Part shown: in pieces, positions 23,737 through 32,696 of the stretch
Position numbering within the stretch: position 1 is the first letter of the stretch
Layout of the letters: each line of letters begins with the position of its first letter
Program-made: the position numbers and the translations under genes
Assembly: GCA_040414485.1 (NCBI GenBank)
Contig: JBEDUK010000096.1
Location: 62,001 to 126,000, forward strand
Source of the DNA: JBEDUK01 sp040414485
GTDB lineage: Bacteria; Actinomycetota; UBA4738
Direction of reading: 5' to 3'
DNA: 64,000 nt
Notes under the pieces: generated by a model
What the model was told of the DNA's origin: nothing
The model's database searches: none
What the model saw: the letters and a program-made list of their open reading frames with translations, nothing else

Positions 23737-24951
23737 GTGCGCTTCCTCACCGCCGGCGAGTCCCACGGGCCGGAGCTCGTGGTCATCGTCGAAGGGCTGC
23801 CGGCAGGTGTCTCCGTCCGCCAGGAGGCGCTCGACGAGGATCTGGCTCGGCGGCAGCGTGGCTACGGACGAGGCGCGCGCTCCACGCGGATCGAACGCGA
23901 CCATGCGGAGGTCGTCGCGGGCATCGCCGGCGGAACGACCACCGGGGCGCCGGTGGCGATCCGGATCGTGAATCGGGACTTCGCGAACCAACCGGCCCAA
24001 CCGAAGTCGTTGACGGCGCCGCGGCCGGGACACGCCGATCTGGCCGGCGGCATGAAGTACGGGCTCGACGACTTCCGGCTCGTCCGCGAGCGGGCCAGCG
24101 CGCGCGAGACGGCCGCGCGCGTGGCCGCCGGCGCGCTGGCCCGCTCGCTCCTGGCACATTTCGGCGCCGAGATCGGCTCGTTCGTCGTCGCCATCGGCGA
24201 CCGTCGAATGGATCCCGCCGCGAACGTCTCCGAGATGGACGCCTCGGCCCTGTGGGCGCTCGCCGGGCGCGCCGAGGACGACCCGGTTCGCTGTCCGGAC
24301 CCCGACGCTTCGGCCCGGATGACCGCGGCGATCGACGCCGCGAAGGAGGCCGGCGAGACGCTCGGCGGCGTGTTCGTCGTCTTCGCGACCGGCGTTCCGG
24401 CCGGGCTCGGCAGCCACGTCCACTGGGACCGTCGGCTGGACGGCCGGCTGATCGGCGCGCTGGGCTCGATCCACGCTGTCAAGGGGGCCGAGGTCGGCGA
24501 CGCGTTCGCCCTCGCAGAGCTGCCCGGGACCGGCGCGGTCGACTCGATCGTCCGGACGGCGGAGGGGAGCGGTCTGGGCCGGCCGACGAACCGGGCGGGC
24601 GGCCTCGAGGGAGGGATGACGAACGGCCGTCCGGTCGTGCTCCGCGCCGCGATGAAGCCCTTGTCGTCCGTGCGCCGAGAGGTCGAATCGATCGACCTGC
24701 GCACCGGCGCGCCGGTGGATCCCGCCTATGTGCGCTCCGACGTGTGCGCGGTTCCTGCGGCCGCGGTCGTCGGCGAGGCCATGGTGGCCTGGGTCCTGGC
24801 CGACGCGCTCACCGAGCGGTTCGGCGCGGACCGGCTCGACGCCATGCTCGCCGCATTCGACGCGGTCCGGGCGGACGCTCGCTGGACGCCTCCGGCCGCG
24901 GGTGCGACGGATGTCATGGACGCCGCGATCGACGTGGACGCCGAACGATGA
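23737..24951 (+). CDS. aroC: chorismate synthase
   Basis: The 404-aa protein has all three family signatures: GESHGP near the N terminus, RPGHADLAGGMKYG with ERASARETAARVAAGA, and NRAGGLEGGMTNG, then RSDVCAVPAAAVVGEAM. It eliminates phosphate from EPSP using reduced FMN. No dedicated flavin reductase lies in the operon, so it relies on free reduced flavin or another enzyme. The GTG start is four nt after the aroE stop, and its stop overlaps the aroKB start as ATGA. Confidence 0.97.
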   Translation: MRFLTAGESHGPELVVIVEGLPAGVSVRQEALDEDLARRQRGYGRGARSTRIERDHAEVVAGIAGGTTTGAPVAIRIVNRDFANQPAQPKSLTAPRPGHADLAGGMKYGLDDFRLVRERASARETAARVAAGALARSLLAHFGAEIGSFVVAIGDRRMDPAANVSEMDASALWALAGRAEDDPVRCPDPDASARMTAAIDAAKEAGETLGGVFVVFATGVPAGLGSHVHWDRRLDGRLIGALGSIHAVKGAEVGDAFALAELPGTGAVDSIVRTAEGSGLGRPTNRAGGLEGGMTNGRPVVLRAAMKPLSSVRREVESIDLRTGAPVDPAYVRSDVCAVPAAAVVGEAMVAWVLADALTERFGADRLDAMLAAFDAVRADARWTPPAAGATDVMDAAIDVDAER

Positions 24952-26624
24952 CCATGCCAGAGATCGCACCGACCTTCCTTCCGGCGCCGGACCTCATGCC
25001 GGGGAGGCCGAACCTGGTGGTCACCGGCTTCATGGGGACCGGCAAGACCACGGCCGGAAAGGAGGCAGCGCGCCTCCTCGGACTTCCATTCGTCGACCTG
25101 GACCGGCTGATCGAACAGCGCACCGGCCGGACGGTCCAGGACCTCTTCGATCAGGAGGGCGAGGGCGGTTTCCGCGCGCTGGAACAGGCCGCGCTGAGGG
25201 ATGCCGCTCGCCTGTCCGGAACGGTGATCTCCACCGGCGGCGGCGCCGTGCTGCACGATCAGGAGTTCGCGGACCTCAAGCGGACCGCGGAGGTAATGGT
25301 CCTCACCGCCGATCCGGCCGTCATGGTCGCCCGTGTTCGTGCCGGAGAGGGGCGGCCCCTCCTGCGCGACGAACGGTCGGTCGAGGATCGGATGCGCGAC
25401 CTGTTCGCCGAACGGGCGGACCGCTACGCGGCGGCCGGCACGCCCATCGACACCTCGCACGGCATCCGGAAGTCGGCCGCCCGCGAGGCGGTCGCGCGGT
25501 ACCGGCAGAGCGTCGGCGCGGAGGCGTCGTTCGCACGGTTCGAGGTCCCAACCCCCGGAGGGCAAGGGTCGTCGGTACTGGTCGGCCGCGGGTCGACGGG
25601 CCGGATCGCGGAGGAACTGTGTGCCGCGCTTCCCCGATCAGCGCTGGCCGTCGTGGCGGCGGAGGATGTCGTCGGGGGTCCCGGCGGCCAGGCGGAACGG
25701 GTCTCGGCGTCGCTGGCCGCAGCCGGCATCCGCAGCGTCCGTGTGGCGGTGGCGGGGGGCGAACGGCGAAAGGACCTCGCCACGGCGACCTCGCTCTGGG
25801 ACGCGTTCCGTGAGGCCGGCCTGTCACGGACGGATGCCGTGGTTGCGGTCGGGGGCGGCGCCACGCTCGACGCGATCGGGTTCGCGGCGGCCACGTACGC
25901 CAGGGGCGTTCCGCTCGTCAACGTGCCGACCACGCTGCTCGCGATGGTCGACGCGAGCCTGGGCGGCAAGGTCGCCATCGATCACGGCGATGCGAAGAAC
26001 CTCGTCGGCGCGTTCCATCATCCGGCGGTGGTGATCGCGGACCCGGACGCGCTGGCCACACTTCCCCCGGCGATCGTCCGGCACGGCCTGGCGGAGGCTG
26101 TCAAGGCGGCCGTCCTCGCCTCGCCCGCGATGCTCGACATCCTCGATGCCGACCCGTTCGATGCGAACGGACTTCCCTCGCGCATCGAATGGATCGTCGA
26201 ACAGGCGGTGCGGATCAAGGCCGCGTACGTCGCCGCCGACGCGGCCGACCTGGGTCTTCGACACTCACTCAACCTCGGGCACACCTTCGCCCATGCGATC
26301 GAATCGGCGTCCGGATACGCGGTCGCGCATGGCGACGCCGTGGCCATCGGTACCGTCGCAGCCGCGCGGCTGGGCGAACGGTTCGGCATGACCCGGACCG
26401 GAACGGCCGTGCGTCTCCGGGCCACCTTCGAGCGTCTCGGGCTGCCGACGGACACGCCGGCGGAACTCGATCCGGACGCCATGGCGGCGGCGATGGGCGC
26501 AGACAAGAAGCGCCGGGCCGGCCGGTCGGTGTTCGTCGTCCCGGTCGACGGCGGCGCCGCACTATTGGAGGGCATCGAACCGGCGGAGGCCGTCCTGGCG
26601 CTCACCGGGAAGGGGGAGGCGTGA
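24948..26624 (+). CDS. aroKB: fused shikimate kinase / 3-dehydroquinate synthase
   Basis: The 558-aa protein joins two enzymes. Residues about 20-190 are shikimate kinase: Walker A GFMGTGKTT, FVDLDRLIE, FRALE and STGGGAV, then an LID region with RPLL. Residues about 200-558 are dehydroquinate synthase: GERRKDLATA, GGGATLDAIGFAAATYARGV, NVPTTLLAMVDASLGGK, NLVGAFHHP and the zinc ligands in HSLNLGHTFAHAIE. The same order is known from Thermotoga. Steps 2 and 5 of the pathway are thus tied in one chain. Its stop overlaps aroQ as GTGA. Confidence 0.96.
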   Translation: MTMPEIAPTFLPAPDLMPGRPNLVVTGFMGTGKTTAGKEAARLLGLPFVDLDRLIEQRTGRTVQDLFDQEGEGGFRALEQAALRDAARLSGTVISTGGGAVLHDQEFADLKRTAEVMVLTADPAVMVARVRAGEGRPLLRDERSVEDRMRDLFAERADRYAAAGTPIDTSHGIRKSAAREAVARYRQSVGAEASFARFEVPTPGGQGSSVLVGRGSTGRIAEELCAALPRSALAVVAAEDVVGGPGGQAERVSASLAAAGIRSVRVAVAGGERRKDLATATSLWDAFREAGLSRTDAVVAVGGGATLDAIGFAAATYARGVPLVNVPTTLLAMVDASLGGKVAIDHGDAKNLVGAFHHPAVVIADPDALATLPPAIVRHGLAEAVKAAVLASPAMLDILDADPFDANGLPSRIEWIVEQAVRIKAAYVAADAADLGLRHSLNLGHTFAHAIESASGYAVAHGDAVAIGTVAAARLGERFGMTRTGTAVRLRATFERLGLPTDTPAELDPDAMAAAMGADKKRRAGRSVFVVPVDGGAALLEGIEPAEAVLALTGKGEA

Positions 26625-27070
26625 ACGTCCTGATCCTGCACGGCCCGAACCTCAACCTCCTCGGCGAGCGGGAGCCGGACGTCTACGGCACCATGACGCT
26701 CGCCGAACTGGACGGGATGTTGGCCGAGCACGCGGCGGCCCTCGCAATCACGGTCCAGTCGCGGCAGTCGAACTCCGAGGGCGAACTGGTCGACCTCATC
26801 CAGGGCGCCCGTGGATGGGCGGACGCCATCGTGATCAATCCGGGCGGCTATTCGCACACGAGCGTGGCCATCCGGGACGCGCTGGCGGGCGTCGCGCTGC
26901 CCGCGATCGAGGTGCATCTCTCCAATCCCAACGCGCGCGAGTGGTTCCGGCGCGAGGACCTGGTCGCCGGCGCCTGCACGGGCGTGATCGCCGGGTTCGG
27001 CGCGCGTTCCTACACGATGGCGTTGGACGCGCTGGCCGGGGCGGCGGACCGGGACGGGGGAACTCTGTGA
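26621..27070 (+). CDS. aroQ: type II 3-dehydroquinate dehydratase
   Basis: The 149-aa protein is a complete dodecameric-type dehydratase: GPNLNLLGEREPDVYG with the catalytic Tyr and Arg, QSNSEGELVD, INPGGYSHTSVAIRDAL with the catalytic His, and EVHLSNPNAREWFR. It carries out step 3 of the pathway. GTG 26621 overlaps the aroKB stop (GTGA) and has AGGGGGAGG upstream. Its stop overlaps the decarboxylase gene, which ties that gene to the aromatic operon. Confidence 0.96.
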   Translation: MNVLILHGPNLNLLGEREPDVYGTMTLAELDGMLAEHAAALAITVQSRQSNSEGELVDLIQGARGWADAIVINPGGYSHTSVAIRDALAGVALPAIEVHLSNPNAREWFRREDLVAGACTGVIAGFGARSYTMALDALAGAADRDGGTL

Positions 27071-28689
27071 CGAACCGGCCGGCCGGCGACGAAGCCGAAC
27101 GTCGCCCGCGACGGACGCCTGCCGGCGACCGCTTCGGCTGGCATCCGGACCCGGATCTGATCGGGCACGACGACCTCGAGGCGCTGGCCGCCGTCGGCGC
27201 GCTCGGCGACGACGCGTGGGGTGCGGCGATGGACTGGCTTCGTGACGAGGCCTCCAGGCGGCCCGTCGCCGGCCTTCCGTACGAGCAGATGCGGTCGGCG
27301 TTCTACGGCACGGAAGGCGGACCGCCGCCGGCGCCCGCGGGCCCGACGCCGTGGTCTGCGATCCTTGCGGAGATCCGCGAGCGGCTCCTGCCGTACCAGT
27401 ACGCCGCGCAGCATCCGGCGCAGTTCGCGTACTTCACGCCGCCCCCGCTCCCGGTCGCCGCCGCCGCGGAGTCGCTCGCCGCGTGGCTGAACCAGGGCGT
27501 GGACGTGTGGGCCTGCAGTCCCTCGTCGGCGTTCGTCGAAGAGGAGGTCGTGACCTGGCTGCGCAGCCTGGTCGGGTTCGACGAGAGCGGATGGGGCGTC
27601 CTGACGTCCGGCGGTGTGATGGCGAACTTCATGGCGCTCGCCGTGGCGCGGGACGTCCACCTGCGGCGTCTCCGCGGACTCGACGCGCCTCCGCGCGGCG
27701 GCGCGCTCGACGGGGTGCGCGCCTACGCGAGCGACCAGGCGCACTTCTCGATCGCGCGCAGCCTGTCCTGGCTTGGATTCCCGCCGGAGACGCTTCGCAT
27801 CGTTCCGTCCGACGACCGGTTCCGCCTTCGCGGTGACGCGCTGCGGGAGGCCGTGGAACAGGACCGCGCCGACGGGCTCCTTCCGTGGTGCGTCGCGGCG
27901 GTGAGCGGTTCGACGAACACAGGGTCGGTCGATGCCGTCGCCGAGTTGGCCGACGTGTGCGCCGCCGACGGCATGTGGTTCCACGTCGACGCGGCGTACG
28001 GAGGGGCGGTTCGGCTCTCGGAGCGGGATGCGTGGCGGGTACCGGACCTCGAACGCGCTGACTCGGTCACCATCGATCCGCACAAGTGGTTCTTCCAGCC
28101 GTACGACATCGGCGCCCTGATGGTAAAGCAACATGACGATCTGCTGATGACGTTCCACGGCGCGCCCGAGTACTACCGGCACCCGCGCCCGGACGAGGAG
28201 CCGCTCCATTGGTACCGGTACTCCTTCGAAGGAACCCGCCGCTTCCGCGCGCTCAAGCTCTGGGTTTCGTGGAAGCACCTTGGCACCAGCGGTTTCGGCC
28301 GGCTGATCGAATCGAACCTCGAGGTCGCGCAGCACCTCGCGCGGCGGTGCGCCGAGAGTGATGACTTCGAGGCGTGCCCCGCGGAACCCGAACTCTCGGT
28401 CGTGTGCTTCCGGCACCTCCCAGGCGGAGCCGAGGCGGCCGCGCGGATGGAGCCGGCCGCGCTGGACGCGCATCAGGACCTGCTGCAGCGGAGGCTCGAA
28501 GCCAGCGGTGAGGGGTGGGTCTCGACCACGACGTTGCGCGGCCGCACGTACCTTCGGGCCGGCGTCGTGAACTACCTCTCCACGCCCGAGGACGCGGATC
28601 ACGTGCTGGCCACGCTTCGACGCATCGCGGGCGAGGAGGCCTTGGGCGGTGGGATGGAGGCGGCGACTACGGAGCCGTCACCTTCGTGA
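27067..28689 (+). CDS. PLP-dependent group II decarboxylase, aromatic-amino-acid type
   Basis: The 540-aa protein is of the AADC/glutamate-decarboxylase family. The PLP lysine is in TIDPHKWFF (Lys340), the cofactor aspartate in HVDAAYGG (Asp308), and the ring-stacking His in SDQAHFS (His226). LTSGGVMANFMAL and the active-site run YFTPPPLPVAAA are also typical. Its place in an aromatic operon, coupled by GTGA to both aroQ and the exporter gene, suggests Tyr, Phe or Trp as substrate and an aromatic amine as product. Substrate choice is not proven by sequence; aspartate or DOPA-type substrates remain possible. Confidence 0.9.
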   Translation: MTNRPAGDEAERRPRRTPAGDRFGWHPDPDLIGHDDLEALAAVGALGDDAWGAAMDWLRDEASRRPVAGLPYEQMRSAFYGTEGGPPPAPAGPTPWSAILAEIRERLLPYQYAAQHPAQFAYFTPPPLPVAAAAESLAAWLNQGVDVWACSPSSAFVEEEVVTWLRSLVGFDESGWGVLTSGGVMANFMALAVARDVHLRRLRGLDAPPRGGALDGVRAYASDQAHFSIARSLSWLGFPPETLRIVPSDDRFRLRGDALREAVEQDRADGLLPWCVAAVSGSTNTGSVDAVAELADVCAADGMWFHVDAAYGGAVRLSERDAWRVPDLERADSVTIDPHKWFFQPYDIGALMVKQHDDLLMTFHGAPEYYRHPRPDEEPLHWYRYSFEGTRRFRALKLWVSWKHLGTSGFGRLIESNLEVAQHLARRCAESDDFEACPAEPELSVVCFRHLPGGAEAAARMEPAALDAHQDLLQRRLEASGEGWVSTTTLRGRTYLRAGVVNYLSTPEDADHVLATLRRIAGEEALGGGMEAATTEPSPS

Positions 28690-29303
28690 ACGCCGGCCTG
28701 GTGGCGAGCGCCTTCGGACTCGGCGCCACGCTCGGCCTGCTCCCCGGACCCGTGCAGTTCATCCTGCTCACGGAGGCGACCAGGGGCGGCGTGCGGCGAG
28801 GGTTCGCGGCGATGGCCGGCGCGAACGGGACGTTCGGCCTCTTGCTGTTCAGCCTGGCGGCGGGGCTCGCGCTGCTCGCGCCGGAGGAGGGGCTGCTTCG
28901 AGCGCTGAAACTGGCCGGCGGCGCGTTCCTGCTCTACCTGGCGATCGACGCCTTCCTGGTGTGGCGGCGCGGGGGCGCCTCCGAGGAATCCGGGGCGTCC
29001 TCGGGTACGCCCTTCGTGCGGGGAGTCTTCGCCGTGCTGCTCAACCCGGGCGCGTGGATCTTCCTGGCCACCACCGCATCGGCCCTCTTCGCGTCGGCGG
29101 CGGACTCGGGGGGCCGGCCGTTCGCGATGCTCACCGCGGTGGCGATGCTCGCAGGCGTGTCGCTGGTCGACGGTTCCATGGTGCTGCTCGGCGGCGGCGT
29201 CAGGCGGTTCGAGTTGCGCGTGGCGCACTGGCTGACGCCGATCCTGGCCGCGGGCCTGGCGGTGTTCGGCGTGCTGCTGGTCGTTGCCGGCATCCGCGGC
29301 TGA
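28686..29303 (+). CDS. LysE/RhtB-family exporter
   Basis: The 205-aa membrane protein has six hydrophobic segments and the family start LGLLPGPVQFILLTEATRGGVRRGF (read as two adjoining blocks), then GGAFLLYLAIDAFL and the re-entrant LLNPGAWIF. Such proteins export amino acids or related small amines. The GTG at 28686 overlaps the decarboxylase stop as GTGA. As the last gene of the aromatic operon, it may export the amine made by that enzyme or an aromatic amino acid; this is inference from position. Confidence 0.88.
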   Translation: MNAGLVASAFGLGATLGLLPGPVQFILLTEATRGGVRRGFAAMAGANGTFGLLLFSLAAGLALLAPEEGLLRALKLAGGAFLLYLAIDAFLVWRRGGASEESGASSGTPFVRGVFAVLLNPGAWIFLATTASALFASAADSGGRPFAMLTAVAMLAGVSLVDGSMVLLGGGVRRFELRVAHWLTPILAAGLAVFGVLLVVAGIRG

Positions 29304-29339
29304 CTCGCTGCGGGCAGGCCGGCCGCCGTCCCGATCGGC

Positions 29340-29951
29340 TCAGCGGAGCGCGCGAGGGATCACGAGCTTCTGCGCGGTGTGCGTCTGCGACCACCTGGCC
29401 ACCTTGACGTCGACCAGCCCGGCGTCCTTCGCCGCGGCCATGACGTCGATGTCGCGGATCGAACGATCGCCCTTCGGAAACACCACCCAGATGCCGCCGT
29501 CCGAGACGAGCGATGCCTTCAAGCGTTCGAGCCGACGCAGGTCGGCGATCGAATCGGCGCGGTACAGGATCAGATCGGAGCCCCGAACGGTCCTCCCGGC
29601 CGACACCTCCGCCCCGCGGGCCTCGAGTTCGTCACGGAGCCACTCGTCGGGGAGGCGGACGACCGAGACGCGCATCCCGGCCTTCACGCCAAGCTTGTCC
29701 ATCAACGACCGCGGGTTCCTGATCCGTTCGGCCCACGTCTGGGCCTGCGGACCGAGTTCGAGCTCGATGCTCTCGTCGCCCCACACGAGCCTTAGCCAGC
29801 CGTCGTGGGGCTCCGCGGTGGACACGCCCGAGATCGGCACCTGGACGCGCATGCCGGTCGCGCGGAACAGCACCGCATCCGTCTCGAGCTGCGCCCGGCC
29901 GTCCACCGTCCGGCCCTCGTACCGCGCTCGGCACCCCGACTCCCTGCCCAC
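29340..29951 (-). CDS. DUF3052-like protein with an N-terminal beta domain
   Basis: The 203-aa product has a beta-rich N-terminal domain (about residues 1-75) and a C-terminal region with LGVKAGMRVSVVRLPDEWLRDEL, ILYRADSIADL, GGIWVVFPKG and AAKDAGLVDVKVARWS, which fits the DUF3052 pattern found in actinobacteria. No function is known to me. The GTG start is nine nt after a TAGCAT -10 box and has no ribosome binding site, so the mRNA is probably leaderless. It is convergent with the aromatic operon's last gene, 36 nt away. Confidence 0.7.
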   Translation of the reverse strand: MGRESGCRARYEGRTVDGRAQLETDAVLFRATGMRVQVPISGVSTAEPHDGWLRLVWGDESIELELGPQAQTWAERIRNPRSLMDKLGVKAGMRVSVVRLPDEWLRDELEARGAEVSAGRTVRGSDLILYRADSIADLRRLERLKASLVSDGGIWVVFPKGDRSIRDIDVMAAAKDAGLVDVKVARWSQTHTAQKLVIPRALR

Positions 29952-29960
29952 GACCGTGCG

Positions 29961-29966
29961 ATGCTA
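29961..29966 (-). promoter_or_regulatory. -10 box, leaderless geometry
   Basis: On the minus strand TAGCAT is followed by nine nt and the GTG at 29951. The same hexamer and gap precede the ThDP enzyme gene at 12124. Confidence 0.4.
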
Positions 29967-30031
29967 CGCGCGAACCCGGACACGCGCGTCGGATCGACGT
30001 GTCCGACCACGGCGAGAGGACGGAGCCGCAG

Positions 30032-30826
30032 ATGGCGTACGAGCAGCTGATCCTCGACCGCGACGGCGCCGTTGCGACCGTCCGGATGAACAACCCCGCG
30101 AAGCTGAACGCGCTGTCGGACACGCTGACCAGGGAACTGACCGAAACGATGGCGGCGCTGCAGGACGACGCGACCTGCCGCGCCATCGTGGTCACGGGCG
30201 AAGGGCGCGGCTTCTGCGTGGGCGCGGACCTCGCCGCGCTCCAGCCGCTCTACGCGGCGGGCGAGCGGCCGAAGCTGAGCAGGTTCCTGCGCGGCGGCTA
30301 CAACAACCTGATCCCGCTTTTCACGGAGAATCCGAAGCCCGTCATCGCGGCGGTCAACGGCGTCGCGGCCGGTGCCGGCTTGTCGTTGGCGCTCGCCTGC
30401 GACATCCGCATCGGGTCCGAGGATTCGTCCTACCTGATGGCGTTCGTTCGGATCGGGCTGGTCCCGGACTCGGGTGCGGCGTACCTGCTGCCGCGGGCCG
30501 TCGGGCACGGTGAGGCGCTTCGGCTTTCGATCACGGGCGAGCGGGTCGACGCGGCGGAGGCGCTTCGGATCGGCCTCGTCTCGAAGGTCGTGCCGCGGGA
30601 TCGGTGCCTCGCGGAGGCACAGGAGCTCGCCGCGCGGTTGGCGGCCCTGCCGACGGTGGCGATCGGACTCACCAAGCGCCTGTTCACTCAGGCGAGCGGC
30701 GCCACCCTGCCGGAGGCGCTCGAGCTGGAGGCGCACGCGCAGGACGAGGCCGGCGCGACCGACGACCACATCGAGGGCGTCATGGCGTTCATGGAGAAGC
30801 GCGAGGCGACCTTCACGGGGCGATGA
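30032..30826 (+). CDS. enoyl-CoA hydratase/isomerase family protein
   Basis: The 264-aa protein is a crotonase: ATVRMNNPAKLNALS (about residues 15-29), the oxyanion-hole segments GRGFCVGADLAAL and NGVAAGAGLSLALACD, RIGLVPDSGAAYLLPR with the catalytic acidic region, and GLVSKVV. It could act in beta-oxidation or in the phenylacetate pathway (PaaG/PaaF-like), since paa genes lie further along the window, but the distance makes that weak. ATG 30032 has CGGAG upstream; a GTG at 29999 would add 11 residues. Confidence 0.92.
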   Translation: MAYEQLILDRDGAVATVRMNNPAKLNALSDTLTRELTETMAALQDDATCRAIVVTGEGRGFCVGADLAALQPLYAAGERPKLSRFLRGGYNNLIPLFTENPKPVIAAVNGVAAGAGLSLALACDIRIGSEDSSYLMAFVRIGLVPDSGAAYLLPRAVGHGEALRLSITGERVDAAEALRIGLVSKVVPRDRCLAEAQELAARLAALPTVAIGLTKRLFTQASGATLPEALELEAHAQDEAGATDDHIEGVMAFMEKREATFTGR

Positions 30827-30860
30827 ACGCGATCCCGATGCGGACGGAGTGGCAGCGGCA

Positions 30861-31139
30861 GTGAATCCCTCACCCGTCTGGGGGTTCGACGCCGTTCGCG
30901 CCGCCATGCGCAGTGAGGGGACCACCGTGCCGCTGGTCACGCTGGTTCTGGGGCTCGTGTTCCTGATTCCGGGCATCCTGTGGCGAGCGCCGGTGATGGT
31001 GCTCGTGGGGTCCTTCCTCATAGTGCTGTGGATCGTCTGGACGGCCGGGCGGATGCGATCGGTCCGCCGGGCGCGACGGCTGTCGGCCCGCTCTCAGCAC
31101 GAGGACGGGGACGCGGGCAACGCCCGAAGCACCGGCTGA
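30861..31139 (+). CDS. small two-helix membrane protein
   Basis: The 92-aa product has two hydrophobic segments (about residues 23-39 and 43-62) and a basic then acidic tail. It begins with a GTG 34 nt after the enoyl-CoA hydratase stop. No family is recognised. The hydrophobic pattern supports a real gene, but the start is uncertain. Confidence 0.45.
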   Translation: MNPSPVWGFDAVRAAMRSEGTTVPLVTLVLGLVFLIPGILWRAPVMVLVGSFLIVLWIVWTAGRMRSVRRARRLSARSQHEDGDAGNARSTG

Positions 31140-31173
31140 ACGTCGCTGCCGGATCTCCCCGAGAAGCGCTTCG

Positions 31174-32502
31174 CTATTCGACCTCGAACAGACGCCATTG
31201 ACCGGGCACGCCCTTCAGGTCGTAGAGGCCCCGGTCCTCGAACTGGATACCGGACCCGGCGACGAGATCCTTGACCGTGCTGGAGACGAGCACCTGCCCG
31301 GGACCGGCCTTCGACACCACCCGCGCCCCGATGTGCACCGCGATGCCTCCCACATCGCCGGCCATCAGTTCGCATTCGCCGGTGTGCAGGCCCGCCCAGA
31401 TCTGAATGCCGAGGTCAGTGACATGGTCGCGCGCCGCTGTTGCACACCGGATCCCCCGGGCGGGGCCGTCGAAGGTGGCGAGGAAGCCGTCGCCGGTGGT
31501 CTTGACCTCCTGCCCGCGGAAGCGGCGCAATGCGTCCCGGATCATCGCGTTGTGGCCGGTCAGCAGGTCCCGCCACCGATGATCTCCGAGTTCGATGGCG
31601 CGCTCCGTCGAGCCGACGATGTCGGTGAACATCACGGTGGCGAGCACCCGATCGGGCTCGGGACCCGGCCGCACGCCGGTGAGGAACTCCTCAACCTCGT
31701 CGAGGATGGCGTCCTGGTCGCCGGCCCACGGGAAGTGATCGTCTCCGTCCAGTTCGACGAACCTGGCTCCCGGGATGCGGGCGGCCAGGTAGCGGCCCTC
31801 TTCGATCGAAGAGTCGCGATCTCCCGTTCGGTGCAGGACGAGCGTCGGCACCGCGATCACGGGAACGACCTCGCGGACGTCGATCTGGCCGTTCATCCGG
31901 CGCAGGGCCATCGCCGCGGCCGGGCTCGCACCCATGCGCTCCACCCGCCCGTACCACCGCCGGAAGCGCTCGTCGCCCGCCAGGCTCGGCGCGAGCTCGT
32001 CGACGGAGTCACCGTGCCCCCAGATCTCCGGGATCGACTCGATGATGCGTTCGCGCGCGTCCGCGTCCATCGCCCACGGATAGTCGGGCCGTCTGATCGT
32101 GCTGGCGAACGTGTCGCAGAGGATCAGCGCGATGGTCCGTTTGGGGTAGGTGGCCGCGAACACCGCGCTCATCGGCCCTCCTTCGGAGAAGCCCATGATC
32201 GCGGCGCGCTCCGAGCCGGCGGCGTCCATCACGGCCCGAACGTCGTCCATCCGCTGCTCGAGCGTGGGCAATTCGCTCGAGGGAACCCGGTCCGAGAGTC
32301 CGGTCCCCCGCTTGTCGAACAGGATCAACCGCGAGAACGAGGCCAGCCGGTCAAGGAAGCGCTCGACCAGCGGTTCCTCCCAATACACCTCGAGGTGGGA
32401 CACGAACGGCGGGACGAGCACGAGGTCGAACGGTCCGTCGCCGACCACCTGATAGGCGATATGGACGTCTCCGCTTCTCGCATAGCGGATCTCCGCATCC
32501 AT
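31174..32502 (-). CDS. alpha/beta hydrolase fused to class III adenylate/guanylate cyclase
   Basis: The 442-aa protein has an N-terminal alpha/beta hydrolase (about residues 1-275; nucleophile elbow MGFSEGGPM near 106, and HFPW near 257) and a C-terminal class III cyclase domain (about 285-440; metal site MFTDIVGSTERA, then KTTGDGFLATF and AGLHTGECE). This pairing is common in actinobacteria. The cyclase substrate residues are not clear enough to tell ATP from GTP. It may link hydrolysis or binding of a small molecule to cyclic nucleotide output. GAGGAG lies six nt before the ATG. Confidence 0.92.
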   Translation of the reverse strand: MDAEIRYARSGDVHIAYQVVGDGPFDLVLVPPFVSHLEVYWEEPLVERFLDRLASFSRLILFDKRGTGLSDRVPSSELPTLEQRMDDVRAVMDAAGSERAAIMGFSEGGPMSAVFAATYPKRTIALILCDTFASTIRRPDYPWAMDADARERIIESIPEIWGHGDSVDELAPSLAGDERFRRWYGRVERMGASPAAAMALRRMNGQIDVREVVPVIAVPTLVLHRTGDRDSSIEEGRYLAARIPGARFVELDGDDHFPWAGDQDAILDEVEEFLTGVRPGPEPDRVLATVMFTDIVGSTERAIELGDHRWRDLLTGHNAMIRDALRRFRGQEVKTTGDGFLATFDGPARGIRCATAARDHVTDLGIQIWAGLHTGECELMAGDVGGIAVHIGARVVSKAGPGQVLVSSTVKDLVAGSGIQFEDRGLYDLKGVPGQWRLFEVE

Positions 32503-32680
32503 CCGGGCTCCTCAACGCGTTCGGTGCTCCAGCAGCGACAACGGCTGCTCGCCCGGTCGGGGCGAGCGTGCGCCCCGAATTCCACCATAGACCGGGGGGA
32601 TCCGGGCTCCGTCCGCGAAACCCAACCGCATCCCGTCCGCGGCACGACGATGGACTCGAAGCCGCGCGCGGGGGGCGCGC

Positions 32681-32686
32681 TAGAGT
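32681..32686 (+). promoter_or_regulatory. -10 box of the MetE-like operon, leaderless geometry
   Basis: TAGAGT lies 10 nt before the ATG at 32697, with no ribosome binding site between. Confidence 0.4.
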
Positions 32687-32696
32687 GGCCGCTTCC

